In this document: positions 7,959 through 16,056 of the stretch, piece by piece
Position numbering within the stretch: position 1 is the stretch's first letter
Layout: the number at the start of each line of letters is the position of its first letter
Assembly: GCA_963811775.1 (NCBI GenBank)
Contig: CAWESO010000019.1
Span: forward strand, 248,001 to 312,000
DNA length: 64,000 nucleotides
DNA from: Chersky-840 sp963811775
Lineage (GTDB): Bacteria; Actinomycetota; Acidimicrobiia; Acidimicrobiales; UBA8190
Direction: 5' to 3'
The notes under the pieces: model-generated
Told to the model about the DNA's origin: nothing
The model's database searches: none
The model's input: only the letters and a program-made list of their open reading frames with translations
Position numbers and translations under genes: made by a program

Positions 7959-9377
7959 GTGGGCGACGCCGGCTCGGCAACAGGGCTGCTCGTCGAGACC
8001 CCCGTCATGGAGCGGGTGCTCGGCGCCGCGCTCCGGCGTGGCGGGGACTTCGCCGAGGTCTTCGTGGAGGACCGCCATTCCACCTCGGCCGTGCTCGACG
8101 ACGGCCGGGTCGAGGAGCTGTCGTCGGGCCGCGACCGCGGCGCCGGGGTCCGGGTCGTGGTGGGGGAGACCACCGGCTACGCCCACACCGCCGATCTGTC
8201 CGAATCCGGGCTCCTGGCCGCGGCCGAGGCCGCCGCGGCGGTGGCGCGCGAGGGGGGCGGAGGCCGCGTGGTCGGGCTCGAGCGGCGCGATGCGGTGAAG
8301 CGCAACGAGGTGACCATGCTCCCCGAGGAGGTCGCCAAGGCCCGCAAGATCGAGCTCCTCGTCCAGGCCGACGAGGCGGCGCGCGCCGGTGGGAACGCCA
8401 TCTCGCAGGTGTCGGCCGCCTACGGGGACGGCCGGCGGCGCATCCAGGTCGCCAACAGCGACGGCATCCTGGTCGCCGACGACCAGGTCCGCTCGCGCTT
8501 CAGCGTGTCGTGTGTCGCCGTCGGTGACACGGGCATGCAGACCGGGTACGAGTCGACCGCGTTCACCGTTGGGTTCGAGTTGTTCGACACCGTCGACGTG
8601 CGCGACATCGCCGCCGCCGCGGCGCGCCGGGCGCTCGTGAAGCTCACGGCCCGTCCCGCGCCGAGCGGCGAGGTCCCGCTCATCCTGGAGTCGGGCAGCG
8701 GGGGGATCCTCTTCCACGAGGCCTGCGGGCACGGCCTCGAGGCCGACCACATCGCCAAGGACGCCTCGGTCTACGTGGGCCAGGTGGGCGAGCAGGTGGC
8801 CAGCCCGCTCGTGACCCTGGTCGACGACGGCACCATCGGGCCCGAGTGGGGGAGCTTCGCCGTCGACGACGAGGGGAACTCGGCCCGGCGCAACGTGCTC
8901 ATCGAGAACGGGGTCCTCACCGACTACATGTGGGACTACCTGCGCGGCCGCAAGGACCAGCGGGGCTCCTCGGGCAACGGCCGGCGCCAGAGCTATCGCC
9001 ACCTGCCCATGGTCAGGATGACCAACACCTTCCTGCTCAACGGGGACGCCGACCCCGACGAGATCCTGGCCCAGACCCCCACCGGCGTGTACGTGGCCAA
9101 GCTGGGGGGCGGGCAGGTCAACACGACGACGGGGGACTTCGTGTTCGGCACGGTGGAGGCGTACTTGATCGAGGACGGCCACATCACCGAGCCGCTGCGC
9201 GACGCCAACCTGATCGGCAACGGCCCCGAGGTGCTGCGTCGGATCGACGCCGTGGCCAACGACTTCGCCATGGGTCCGGGCACCTGCGGCAAGGACGGCC
9301 AGAGCGTGCCCGTGGGGTGCGGACAGCCGACGCTGCGGATCACCGGGGTGACGATCGGGGGGACGGCTGGTGACTGA
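7959..9377 (+). CDS. tldD: TldD family metalloprotease
   Basis: About 472 aa. The family's zinc motif is present as HEACGHGLEADH (HExxxH) near residue 252, with the N-terminal TldD-type domain (VEELSSGRDRGAGVRVV) and the C-terminal core. TldD pairs with TldE/PmbA in a protease that trims peptides such as modified microcins and the CcdA antitoxin. The frame can also start at GTG 7953, but GAAAGGAGAG ends at 7952, leaving no spacer. GTG 7959 gives normal RBS spacing and is preferred. The stop overlaps the GTG of tldE by 8 nt, so the two are translationally coupled. Confidence 0.93.
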   Translation: MGDAGSATGLLVETPVMERVLGAALRRGGDFAEVFVEDRHSTSAVLDDGRVEELSSGRDRGAGVRVVVGETTGYAHTADLSESGLLAAAEAAAAVAREGGGGRVVGLERRDAVKRNEVTMLPEEVAKARKIELLVQADEAARAGGNAISQVSAAYGDGRRRIQVANSDGILVADDQVRSRFSVSCVAVGDTGMQTGYESTAFTVGFELFDTVDVRDIAAAAARRALVKLTARPAPSGEVPLILESGSGGILFHEACGHGLEADHIAKDASVYVGQVGEQVASPLVTLVDDGTIGPEWGSFAVDDEGNSARRNVLIENGVLTDYMWDYLRGRKDQRGSSGNGRRQSYRHLPMVRMTNTFLLNGDADPDEILAQTPTGVYVAKLGGGQVNTTTGDFVFGTVEAYLIEDGHITEPLRDANLIGNGPEVLRRIDAVANDFAMGPGTCGKDGQSVPVGCGQPTLRITGVTIGGTAGD

Positions 9378-10755
9378 CTCGTCGAGCCGGGGCGGCCCGG
9401 TGGTTGGCGGCGACGGCGAGCTCCTCGAGCTGGCCATGCGGGTGGCGGGGGAGGCCAGGACCGGCGAGGAGCTCGAGGTCTACGTGTCGCGCGGCGTCGA
9501 GACCGACGTGCGTGCCTATGAGGGCGAGGTGGAATCGTTGTCCTCGGCGGCATCGGCCGGCGTGGGGATCCGCGTGATTGTCGGCGGGCGTCAGGGATTC
9601 GCCTACGCCGGCACCCTCGAGGAGTCGGTGCTCAAGCAGACGCTCGCCGATGCCCGTGACAACGCCACCTTCGCCACCGCCGACGAGCACGTCGGCCTGG
9701 CCGGTCCCGACGGCGTGGCCCCGAGCTCGCTCGACCTGTGGGACGACGATGTGCTGCGCACGCCGAGCGCGGCGAAGGTCGAGCTGGCGCTCGAGCTCGA
9801 GCGGCGTGCCCGCCAGGCCGATGCCCGGGTGCGCCAGGTGGCGTTCGCCGACTACGGCGACATGGCGGCCGAAGCGGCCGTCGCCAGCTCGACGGGGATC
9901 ACGGCCACAGCCCGTCGGACCGTGTCGAGCGTCGCGGTCGAGACCATCGCCGGCGCCGACACCGACAGCCAGACCGGTGTCGGTTTCTCCGCCGCCCGGG
10001 GCCCGGGGGACCTCGACCTGGACAAGGCCGTGGCCGATGCGGTCGAGCGCTCCACCCGGATGCTCGGGGCCACCAAGGCGCGCTCGGGGCGTTGCGTCGT
10101 CGTCCTCGACCCCCGGGTCACCTCCACGTTGCTGGCCGTGGTGTCGTCGGCGCTGTCGGGCGAGGCGGTCACCAAGGGCCGGTCGTTCTTCGCCGACCGG
10201 GTGGGCGAGGACGTGGCCGTTCCGTCACTGGTGCTCGTGGACGACCCCACCGACGCCCGCTCCTTCGGGGCCTCGACCCATGACGCCGAAGGCCTGGCGT
10301 GCCGGCGAAACGTCCTGATCGAGAACGGCGTCCTGCGGGGGTTCGTCTTCGACACCACCGCGGCGCGCCGGGCCGGCGTGGCCTCGACGGCCTCCGCGGT
10401 GCGGGGGGGCTACGCCACCACCCCGGTCTCGGGGTGCCGGGCCCTGGCGCTGTCACCGGGTTCGCTCCCGATGGCCGAGATCCTGGCCGAGGTGGGCGAG
10501 GCCCTGTTCGTGCAGTCCATCACCGGTGTGCACTCGGGGGTCAACCCGGTGAGCGGCGACTTCTCGGTGGGCGCCGAAGGCCTCATGGTGCGGGGCGGGG
10601 TGCTGGCCGAGCCCGTCCGGGAGGTCACGATCGCCTCCACGCTGCAGCGGATGCTGCAATCGGTGCTGCACATCGGCGCCGACGTGGAGTGGCTTCCCGG
10701 GGTGGCCGCCGGTCAGTCCCTGGCCATCGAGGGGATGGCGCTGAGCGGCTCGTAG
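9370..10755 (+). CDS. tldE: TldE/PmbA family protein, partner of TldD
   Basis: 461 aa, homologous in layout to the preceding TldD: an N-terminal segment with VESLSSAASAGVGIRVIVGG, a central segment with VVLDPRVTSTLLAVVSSALSG, and a C-terminal core with VNPVSGDFSVGAEG. It lacks the HExxxH zinc motif, as expected for the non-catalytic TldE/PmbA subunit that forms a heterodimer with TldD. The GTG start at 9370 overlaps the tldD stop, so production is coupled. On the opposite strand the 3' extension of the FmdB-like frame overlaps its last ~130 bp. Confidence 0.92.
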   Translation: MTDSSSRGGPVVGGDGELLELAMRVAGEARTGEELEVYVSRGVETDVRAYEGEVESLSSAASAGVGIRVIVGGRQGFAYAGTLEESVLKQTLADARDNATFATADEHVGLAGPDGVAPSSLDLWDDDVLRTPSAAKVELALELERRARQADARVRQVAFADYGDMAAEAAVASSTGITATARRTVSSVAVETIAGADTDSQTGVGFSAARGPGDLDLDKAVADAVERSTRMLGATKARSGRCVVVLDPRVTSTLLAVVSSALSGEAVTKGRSFFADRVGEDVAVPSLVLVDDPTDARSFGASTHDAEGLACRRNVLIENGVLRGFVFDTTAARRAGVASTASAVRGGYATTPVSGCRALALSPGSLPMAEILAEVGEALFVQSITGVHSGVNPVSGDFSVGAEGLMVRGGVLAEPVREVTIASTLQRMLQSVLHIGADVEWLPGVAAGQSLAIEGMALSGS

Positions 10756-11194
10756 GCGCGGTCGCCGCCGGGGGCCAGCAGCCGGGACCGGTCCGGTGTG
10801 CCCTCGCCGTACGCGCTGAGGACGCGGCGGCGGCGGACCCGCTCGGGGTCGAGGCCCCGGGCTTCTTCGAGGACCCGGAGTCCGACGGCTTCGAGGAGGA
10901 GTCCGACGACTTTCCGCCCGTGTCCGACGAGGCGGCGGTTTTGGAGTCCGACTTGTCCGACTTGTCCGAGGCGTCGGACTTCTCGGCCTTCTCCGAGGCG
11001 CCCGATTTCTTCGACGACGTCCGGCTGTCGGTCTTGTAGAAGCCGCTGCCCTTGAAGACCACGCCCACGGCTCCGAAGACCTTGCGCACGGGGCCTCCGC
11101 ACGACGGGCACACGGTCAGGGGGTCGTCGCCGAACTTCTGCACGACGTCATGGTGCTCGCCACACGACTTGCACTGGTACTCGTAGGTCGGCAT
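10625..11194 (-). CDS. FmdB-type zinc-ribbon protein with serine-rich tail
   Basis: The N-terminal ~60 residues are a textbook FmdB zinc ribbon: MPTYEYQCKSCGEHHDV, then CPSCGGPVRK, then GFYKTDSR. A Ser/Lys/Asp-rich tail follows (about residues 62-120), common in actinobacterial FmdB proteins. Beyond residue ~125 the frame becomes Arg/Pro-rich and runs antisense into tldE, so the real C-terminus is doubtful; an undetected frameshift near 10.8 kb or a shorter protein is possible. FmdB proteins are called putative regulators of amidase or formamidase genes, but their role is poorly known. A CIRCE-like operator and -10 box lie just upstream, implying heat-shock (HrcA) control. Confidence 0.75.
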   Translation of the reverse strand: MPTYEYQCKSCGEHHDVVQKFGDDPLTVCPSCGGPVRKVFGAVGVVFKGSGFYKTDSRTSSKKSGASEKAEKSDASDKSDKSDSKTAASSDTGGKSSDSSSKPSDSGSSKKPGASTPSGSAAAASSARTARAHRTGPGCWPPAATAPTSRSAPSPRWPGTDRRPPREATPRRRRCAAPIAASAAAWRRS

Positions 11195-11235
11195 ACGCGT
11201 CCCGGGTTCCCTTCCGACGTCGTGAGATGCCCTTC

Positions 11236-11260
11236 TGGCACTCGTAACCCCTGAGTGCCA
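11236..11260. promoter_or_regulatory. CIRCE-like operator (HrcA site) upstream of fmdB
   Basis: TGGCACTC (11236-11243), a 9-nt spacer, and GAGTGCCA (11253-11260) form a perfect 8-bp inverted repeat with the exact architecture of the CIRCE element (GCACTC-N9-GAGTGC core). It lies 42 bp before the fmdB start and directly abuts a TAGACT -10 hexamer on the - strand (11261-11266), so the expected transcription start falls inside the operator. This is the usual layout for HrcA repression. The match was found by eye. Confidence 0.75.
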
Positions 11261-11266
11261 AGTCTA
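11261..11266 (-). promoter_or_regulatory. Putative -10 box of fmdB promoter
   Basis: TAGACT on the - strand, immediately upstream of the CIRCE-like palindrome. It fits the TANNNT consensus; no convincing -35 was identified. Confidence 0.45.
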
Positions 11267-11328
11267 CCGCCGGGCCGAACGATGTCGCCGCCCCGCCGCG
11301 GTCGGGGGCCAGGAAGGCCCTGGTGACG

Positions 11329-11334
11329 TAGACT
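11329..11334 (+). promoter_or_regulatory. Putative -10 box for leaderless moaC transcript
   Basis: TAGACT ends 7 nt before the GTG start of moaC at 11342, and no Shine-Dalgarno sequence fits between them. Transcription would begin at or next to the start codon. Confidence 0.5.
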
Positions 11335-11341
11335 TCGCGCC

Positions 11342-11824
11342 GTGGTTGACCGCAGCCTGACGCACCTGGATCCCCTCGGTAGCGCGCGCATGGTCGATAT
11401 GGCCCCCAAGGAGCCGACCCACCGCCGGGCCCTCGCCCGCTGCAAGGTCATGATGGCTCCCGAGACCACCGCCAAGGTGGCGAGCAACGCCATCACCAAG
11501 GGCGACGTGCTCGGAGCGGCCCGGATCGCCGGTATCCAGGCGGCCAAGAAAACCCCCGACCTGATCCCGATGTGCCGCCCCCTGCTGGTCGGGGGGATCC
11601 ACGTCAACTTCACGATCGGCGACAACTTCGTCGAGGTCGAGGCGCAGGTCGAGACCGTCGATCGGACAGGGGTCGAGATGGAGGCCCTCACGGCCTGCAC
11701 GGTGGCGGCGCTGACCATCTACGACATGTGCAAATCGGCCGACCGCTCCATGAGCGTTGGAGAGCTGGCCTTGTGGGAGAAGACGGGCGGCAGCGTCGGC
11801 ACCTGGCGGCGCCCCGCCCTCTAG
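11342..11824 (+). CDS. moaC: Cyclic pyranopterin monophosphate synthase MoaC
   Basis: 160 aa, typical length for MoaC. Family motifs are clear: LTHLDPLGSARMVDM at the N-terminus, the AARIAGIQAAKKTPDLIPMC-like active-site segment near residues 59-79 (with LIPMCRPL), VEMEALTACTVAALTIYDMCKS near 115, and EKTGG near the end. MoaC works with MoaA to convert GTP-derived 3',8-cH2GTP to cyclic pyranopterin monophosphate in molybdenum cofactor synthesis. No other moa gene is visible here. The GTG start follows a TAGACT box by 7 nt, so the message is probably leaderless. It converges on the proline-rich protein gene. Confidence 0.95.
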   Translation: MVDRSLTHLDPLGSARMVDMAPKEPTHRRALARCKVMMAPETTAKVASNAITKGDVLGAARIAGIQAAKKTPDLIPMCRPLLVGGIHVNFTIGDNFVEVEAQVETVDRTGVEMEALTACTVAALTIYDMCKSADRSMSVGELALWEKTGGSVGTWRRPAL

Positions 11825-11901
11825 GTATCCCTGTCGGTCTGCAAGCCTGCAGGATTCCGGCGCAACCGTCCCTGCCGGCGCCGGGAGACGGGAGCCCGTA
11901 C

Positions 11902-13548
11902 TCAGTGGAGCCGGAACCTCTTCCGTCGCCCGCGGGCGATGAGCGTCACGTCCTTGCTGATGAGCTCGGATTGCGGTGCCTCCGCGATCTCAGCGGGGAC
12001 GGCGTCGGGAGCGACTGACAGGATCTCCGTCGCCATCGAGGCGGCAGAGTTGAACTGCTGTCCCGCATCGTCGGCGAAGACCGGCTCGTAGTCGCTCTCG
12101 TCAGGAGCGGCCGGGGCGGGAAGGAAGTCGCTCCCGTTGATGTGGACCGTGTCGGATGCGGGTGAAACCGGCGACGGGGCCGGTGTCGCGGCGAACTGCA
12201 CCGACTGCAGCTCGTTGAACGAGAACGAATCCGGCTCGACCTCGACCGCGGGTGGCGGCGGGGGTGGAGGAGGGAACGACTCCGTCTGCACACCGGCGTC
12301 AGAGATTCCCGGCGTGACGAATACCGTTGACGCGGGCGGCGACTCGGGATCGACCACCGGGGGCACAGAGCCGCGATCGTCGGGCCGGGCGATGAACGCG
12401 TCGGGTGTGGTGAGCGCGTCGGGCCGAGCCGTGTAGGCATCGGGGGGCGCGCTGAACACCGCCGGTTCCGCCGGCGCCTCCGTGAAGACGGGAGGCGGGG
12501 GGGGTGGCGGAGGCGGAGGGGGCGGAGGCGGAGGCGGCGGCGGAGGCGGAGGCGGAGGAGGTGGAGGCGGAGGCGGGGCCATGAAGATCGTCGACTGGAG
12601 CTCCGGGGCTGTCAACGTGGGCGCAGTCGTGTTCGTGGCGGTGAAGTCGGTGGCTTCGCGCACGTCGGCGTTGGACTGCACCTGCTCGATGGCGCGCGGC
12701 GTGCCGAGCAAGATGTCGAGGATCTTGCTGTGTTCCGATGTGGGAGCGACCCGTGCCGACCTGGCCTCGACGGTGGCATGCTCGGTCGTCGTTGGTTGCG
12801 GCGCACTCCCCTCGAGGGAGGGAGGAACACCGTTTGTCTGGGGCGACGTCATCGTCACGGGTGCCGCGGCGGCAGCGGCACTCGGTGCGTAGGCGTCGCC
12901 CGATCCGAATTCCGACGTCAGCACCGCCTCGAGGGCACTGGCGGTGAGCTCCGCCACCGAGGTGGCAGGAAGGACGTCCTCGTCGAACGACGGCACATAG
13001 AAAACCGGCTCTGACGTGCCGGTTTCGACGGTTGGTTCTTGCACCGCTGCTCCGCTCCATGCTCCGGGCGCCGAGGCCTCGACGCTCGTCTTGAAACGAT
13101 CGGCAGGACCGGCCGACTCCTTGAATCCGGACGGCACAACCGGGGCCGGCGGCGGAGTCGGTCCAGGGGGCGCAGCTGCCCCCGCCGACGGGTGCCATTC
13201 GGCCCCGCCGCCTGAAGGCGCAGATGGCACGGATGCAGGGGGGTCGAGAGGGCCCGACGTCGCCTCGAGATCGAGCGATCCCTGGACCGTCCCGGTCTCG
13301 GGCCCGGCGACGTCGGCGGCGCGAGCCTTCTCGACCATCTCGTCGAGGATTCCGATGTCGACGGCCAATTTGGCCTGGCATTGCTCGACCTCTTCGAGTC
13401 GCTGGAGGACGACGTGCCACGGTTGCGACGAAGACGCGGAGGACAAAGAAGACCCAGAGGAGACGGAGGGAGCCGGAGGACGAGCCTCCGATGGGCCGAG
13501 GTCAGCAGACGACGCCGAGGCTTCGTGTTGACCGTTGTCCATCGTCAT
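11902..13548 (-). CDS. Proline-rich hypothetical protein with a 29-residue polyproline tract
   Basis: 548 aa of low-complexity sequence rich in Ala, Pro, Ser and Thr. It has no signal peptide or membrane segment. Residues ~45-75 (WHVVLQRLEEVEQCQAKLA) are predicted helical and may be a short coiled coil. A run of 29 prolines follows MA near residue 323 and a second run of about eight lies near residue 425. The C-terminus is basic (RGRRKRFRLH). Start is an ATG at 13548, with a second ATG two codons on. It lies beside the pilus locus, where two other proteins also have proline runs. Function unknown; codon use looks coding throughout. Confidence 0.65.
   Translation of the reverse strand: MTMDNGQHEASASSADLGPSEARPPAPSVSSGSSLSSASSSQPWHVVLQRLEEVEQCQAKLAVDIGILDEMVEKARAADVAGPETGTVQGSLDLEATSGPLDPPASVPSAPSGGGAEWHPSAGAAAPPGPTPPPAPVVPSGFKESAGPADRFKTSVEASAPGAWSGAAVQEPTVETGTSEPVFYVPSFDEDVLPATSVAELTASALEAVLTSEFGSGDAYAPSAAAAAAPVTMTSPQTNGVPPSLEGSAPQPTTTEHATVEARSARVAPTSEHSKILDILLGTPRAIEQVQSNADVREATDFTATNTTAPTLTAPELQSTIFMAPPPPPPPPPPPPPPPPPPPPPPPPPPPPPVFTEAPAEPAVFSAPPDAYTARPDALTTPDAFIARPDDRGSVPPVVDPESPPASTVFVTPGISDAGVQTESFPPPPPPPPAVEVEPDSFSFNELQSVQFAATPAPSPVSPASDTVHINGSDFLPAPAAPDESDYEPVFADDAGQQFNSAASMATEILSVAPDAVPAEIAEAPQSELISKDVTLIARGRRKRFRLH
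12491..12577 (-). repeat. Polyproline codon tract (29 Pro codons)
   Basis: On the + strand this is an uninterrupted run of 29 GGN triplets, mostly alternating GGC and GGA, so on the - strand it encodes 29 consecutive prolines. It is likely prone to slippage and length variation, and its translation would normally depend on EF-P. Confidence 0.9.
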
Positions 13549-13777
13549 GCCCGGGCTCTTCCCCCTGGTGACCCATGCACTTCACCGGCGGGTCGGTGTC
13601 ATTCGGCCCTTGTCCCCGCCGGCCCGGGCCCAAAGACCAGGAACGCAGCGTAGTCAGCCGACCACGGCGCGGAAAGTCCGATTTTGGACGTGCCCCCGAC
13701 GGGCGCGCCCAAACACTCCGTGCCCAGAGCCCACCGCACCGGCTGCGCGACCGGGGCCGGCGGCTCGGGCCGCTCGA

Positions 13778-14074
13778 TCAGGCTCGGGCTGCGCTCCTCA
13801 GGTCGTCGAGGGACAGCTCGCCGGTGGCCTCCCCGCCGCATTGGGCGCAGTGCTCAACGTGGCGCCACGACCTCAGCAAACGCGTCCCCTCAGGGTTCAG
13901 AAGCACCACGAAGGACTCCGACACTGGGTCGATGTCGAGCCCGAAGTACGGGCGCCAGCCGGTGGACGCGGGATGACTCTCCAGATCGAGGCCCTTGAGG
14001 ACGCGCCGGAAGCGCATCCGTTCGGTATCGAAGAGCCAAGTGCTGTGGCAAGACTCCAGGACGAGCGGTTCCAT
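13778..14074 (-). CDS. Hypothetical protein with a C-terminal CxxC
   Basis: 98 aa from the ATG at 14074 (frame open to 14107). The sequence begins MEPLVLESCHSTWLFDTERM and continues with a compact, non-repetitive composition unlike the GC-shadow frames around it. A CAQCGG motif near residue 77 and the pair of earlier Cys could bind metal. No family is recognised. It lies between two hypothetical genes just upstream of the pilus operon and on the opposite strand to it. Conserved-looking but function unknown. Confidence 0.55.
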   Translation of the reverse strand: MEPLVLESCHSTWLFDTERMRFRRVLKGLDLESHPASTGWRPYFGLDIDPVSESFVVLLNPEGTRLLRSWRHVEHCAQCGGEATGELSLDDLRSAARA

Positions 14075-14221
14075 GGGTCGATCATCGCCCAAAAGCGCGA
14101 CGATCAACCCTCAACGGTATTGCGATTGTGTGACGATCGACTGACAAGTGGCCGTCCTGCCACCCTGTGTCGGACCCCGAAACCGGTCAGAATTTCACGG
14201 TACCGGTGACTACCAGCACGC

Positions 14222-14725
14222 CTAGCGCGATGAGCGCCAGAAGCGGAGGCGGGACCGCCTGGCGGCACGCTCCTTGGTCACAGGTGGGGGCGGCGGAGGT
14301 CCGGCGGCGAGGGCTCCGGCGAGCTGGGCGACCTCGTACTCGAGGCCGGCGGGATTGTCGCTAGGCACGACGAAGCGGTGGGTCTTGACGGCCGTGACCG
14401 CCTCGAGGACGACGCCGGGATGGCCCGCCGGCGTGCGCATCCGCTTGTCGGCAACGAGGCCCGAGACCTCGTCCCACCCCAGCGCGGCCCCGACGGCGCC
14501 ATCGGGCTTTCGGACCGTCAGGCCTGAGGCGTCCATCACGAGGGTCAGCCCGGGGACGGCGACACTGCCGCCGCTCTCGGCCGTCAAGAGGTACACGTCG
14601 GACAGGATGAGAAGCCGACCATGCGGCGCCGGTGGAGCGTCGGCGTACTCGGACTGGTTCATCGCCATCTCGGCACCCACCTCGACCTCGTCTTCCCCGC
14701 CCTCGGCATCGTTTCCCGTGCTCAT
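14222..14725 (-). CDS. Hypothetical protein, proline run near C-terminus
   Basis: 167 aa if started at the ATG at 14725 (frame open to 14818). The central ~110 residues (LLILSDVYLLTAE, VMDASGLTVRKPDG, WDEVSGLVADKRMRTPAG) look like a compact beta-rich domain, possibly PH-like. A linker with six prolines and a basic C-terminus (RRSRLRFWRSSR) follow. It is divergent from pilT with 169 bp between starts, so it may share regulation with the pilus genes. No characterised family is recognised. The shorter start is chosen because the upstream extension has a different, unstructured composition. Confidence 0.6.
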   Translation of the reverse strand: MSTGNDAEGGEDEVEVGAEMAMNQSEYADAPPAPHGRLLILSDVYLLTAESGGSVAVPGLTLVMDASGLTVRKPDGAVGAALGWDEVSGLVADKRMRTPAGHPGVVLEAVTAVKTHRFVVPSDNPAGLEYEVAQLAGALAAGPPPPPPVTKERAARRSRLRFWRSSR

Positions 14726-14856
14726 GACCTTGACCTGTGCGCGCTCCGAGGTCAACGACTCGAATCGATCGGGGCCCCCGTGGGTCGCAAGGCCCATGGC
14801 CTGTGCCTGGAAGGCCACAATTACGCCACGAAGAGCGTCGAAATCGCCACGAACAG

Positions 14857-14885
14857 TTGGACTAGCGAAGGCAGGCCCTTAAACT
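14857..14885 (+). promoter_or_regulatory. Promoter of pilT (leaderless)
   Basis: TTGGAC (14857-14862), a 17-nt spacer and TAAACT (14880-14885) form a well-spaced -35/-10 pair. The pilT ATG at 14895 lies only 9 nt after the -10 box and has no Shine-Dalgarno sequence, so transcription should start within a few bases of the start codon. Confidence 0.65.
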
Positions 14886-14894
14886 GACCACGTC

Positions 14895-16016
14895 ATGGAC
14901 CGCGACAATCTCAATCGACTGCTCCGCATCCTGGCCGATCTCGACGGCTCGGACATGCACATCAAGGCCGGCGCCCCGCCGCGGGTTCGTATCGACGGGT
15001 TCCTGCGCACCCTCGAGGGCGAGCCCGAATTCACCGACGAGGACACCCTCGCCCTGGCCCGCGAGATCATGCCGCCGAAGATCCTCGCCACGTTCGATGA
15101 CAAGCGGGAAGCCGACTTCGCTTACGCCGTTCCCGGCCTCGGCCGGTTCCGGACCAACGCCTTCTACCAACGCTCGTCGGTGGCGTTGGCGATGCGCCGC
15201 GTCCAGACCAACGCGGCGTCCTTCGAAGATCTCCGCTTGCCCGACGTCGTCCGCCGGCTCAGTGAGCATCACCGCGGCCTCGTGCTCGTGACAGGGCCGA
15301 CGGGTTCGGGCAAAACGACGACACTGGCGGCGATGGTGGACCACATCAACCACTTACGTTCGTGTCACGTCATCACCATCGAAGACCCGATCGAGTACCT
15401 GCACAAGGACGACCTCGCCGCCATCGACCAGCGCGAGGTCGGGTTCGACACCGAGAGCTTCAGCTCCGCCATGCGCACCATCCTGCGCCAGGACCCCGAT
15501 GTGATCCTGGTTGGGGAGATGCGCGACCCCGAGACCGTGCACACCGCGTTGACGGCGGCGGAGACGGGCCACCTCGTGTTCTCGACGCTGCACACCACGA
15601 CCGCCACCGAGACGGTCAACCGGATCGTCGACTTCTTCCCACCCCACCAACAGGGGCAGGTTCGAGTGAGTCTGGCCGGCGCCTTGACGGGGACGATCTG
15701 CCAGCGGCTCATCGCCCGCGCCGACGGCAAGGGGCGCGTTCCGGCTCTCGAGATCATGGTTGTCAACGGACGGATCCAGCAGGCGATCCTCGACCCCATC
15801 CAGACGTCCGAGATCAACGAGATCATGGCCGAGGGCGAGTACTACGGGATGCAGACGTTCGACCAGTCATTGGCTGAGCTGCTGCGCGACGAGGTCATCG
15901 ACCTGCGCGAAGCCATGAACGCGGCGTCGAACCCTCATGACCTCAAGGTGCGGCTCGAGCGCATGGGGATCGTGTCGACGGGCCGAGGCTTCGTGTCCTC
16001 TGCCGCGGCATCCTGA
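14895..16016 (+). CDS. pilT: Type IV pilus retraction ATPase PilT (first copy)
   Basis: 373 aa, normal length for PilT. The N-terminal PAS-like domain begins with LLRILADLDGSDMHIKAGAP; the RecA-like domain has Walker A GPTGSGKTTT near residue 134, the Asp box ITIEDPIEYLH, Walker B DVILVGEMRDPETV near 205, and the His box GHLVFSTLHT. PilT hexamers depolymerise the pilus at the inner face of the membrane to drive retraction. A second PilT-type ATPase lies at 19.6-21.3 kb. The promoter at 14857-14885 suggests a leaderless mRNA. It is separated from the main pil operon by the opposite-strand prepilin-peptidase-like gene. Confidence 0.95.
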   Translation: MDRDNLNRLLRILADLDGSDMHIKAGAPPRVRIDGFLRTLEGEPEFTDEDTLALAREIMPPKILATFDDKREADFAYAVPGLGRFRTNAFYQRSSVALAMRRVQTNAASFEDLRLPDVVRRLSEHHRGLVLVTGPTGSGKTTTLAAMVDHINHLRSCHVITIEDPIEYLHKDDLAAIDQREVGFDTESFSSAMRTILRQDPDVILVGEMRDPETVHTALTAAETGHLVFSTLHTTTATETVNRIVDFFPPHQQGQVRVSLAGALTGTICQRLIARADGKGRVPALEIMVVNGRIQQAILDPIQTSEINEIMAEGEYYGMQTFDQSLAELLRDEVIDLREAMNAASNPHDLKVRLERMGIVSTGRGFVSSAAAS

Positions 16017-16056
16017 GCTCGCCGTTCGTCACGGCTCCACGCACCCCGGCGGGGCC

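Noticed and set aside
7191..9437. A 748-codon - strand frame across tldD
   Set aside because: Antisense shadow of tldD; no motifs, and tldD has an RBS and the HExxxH site.
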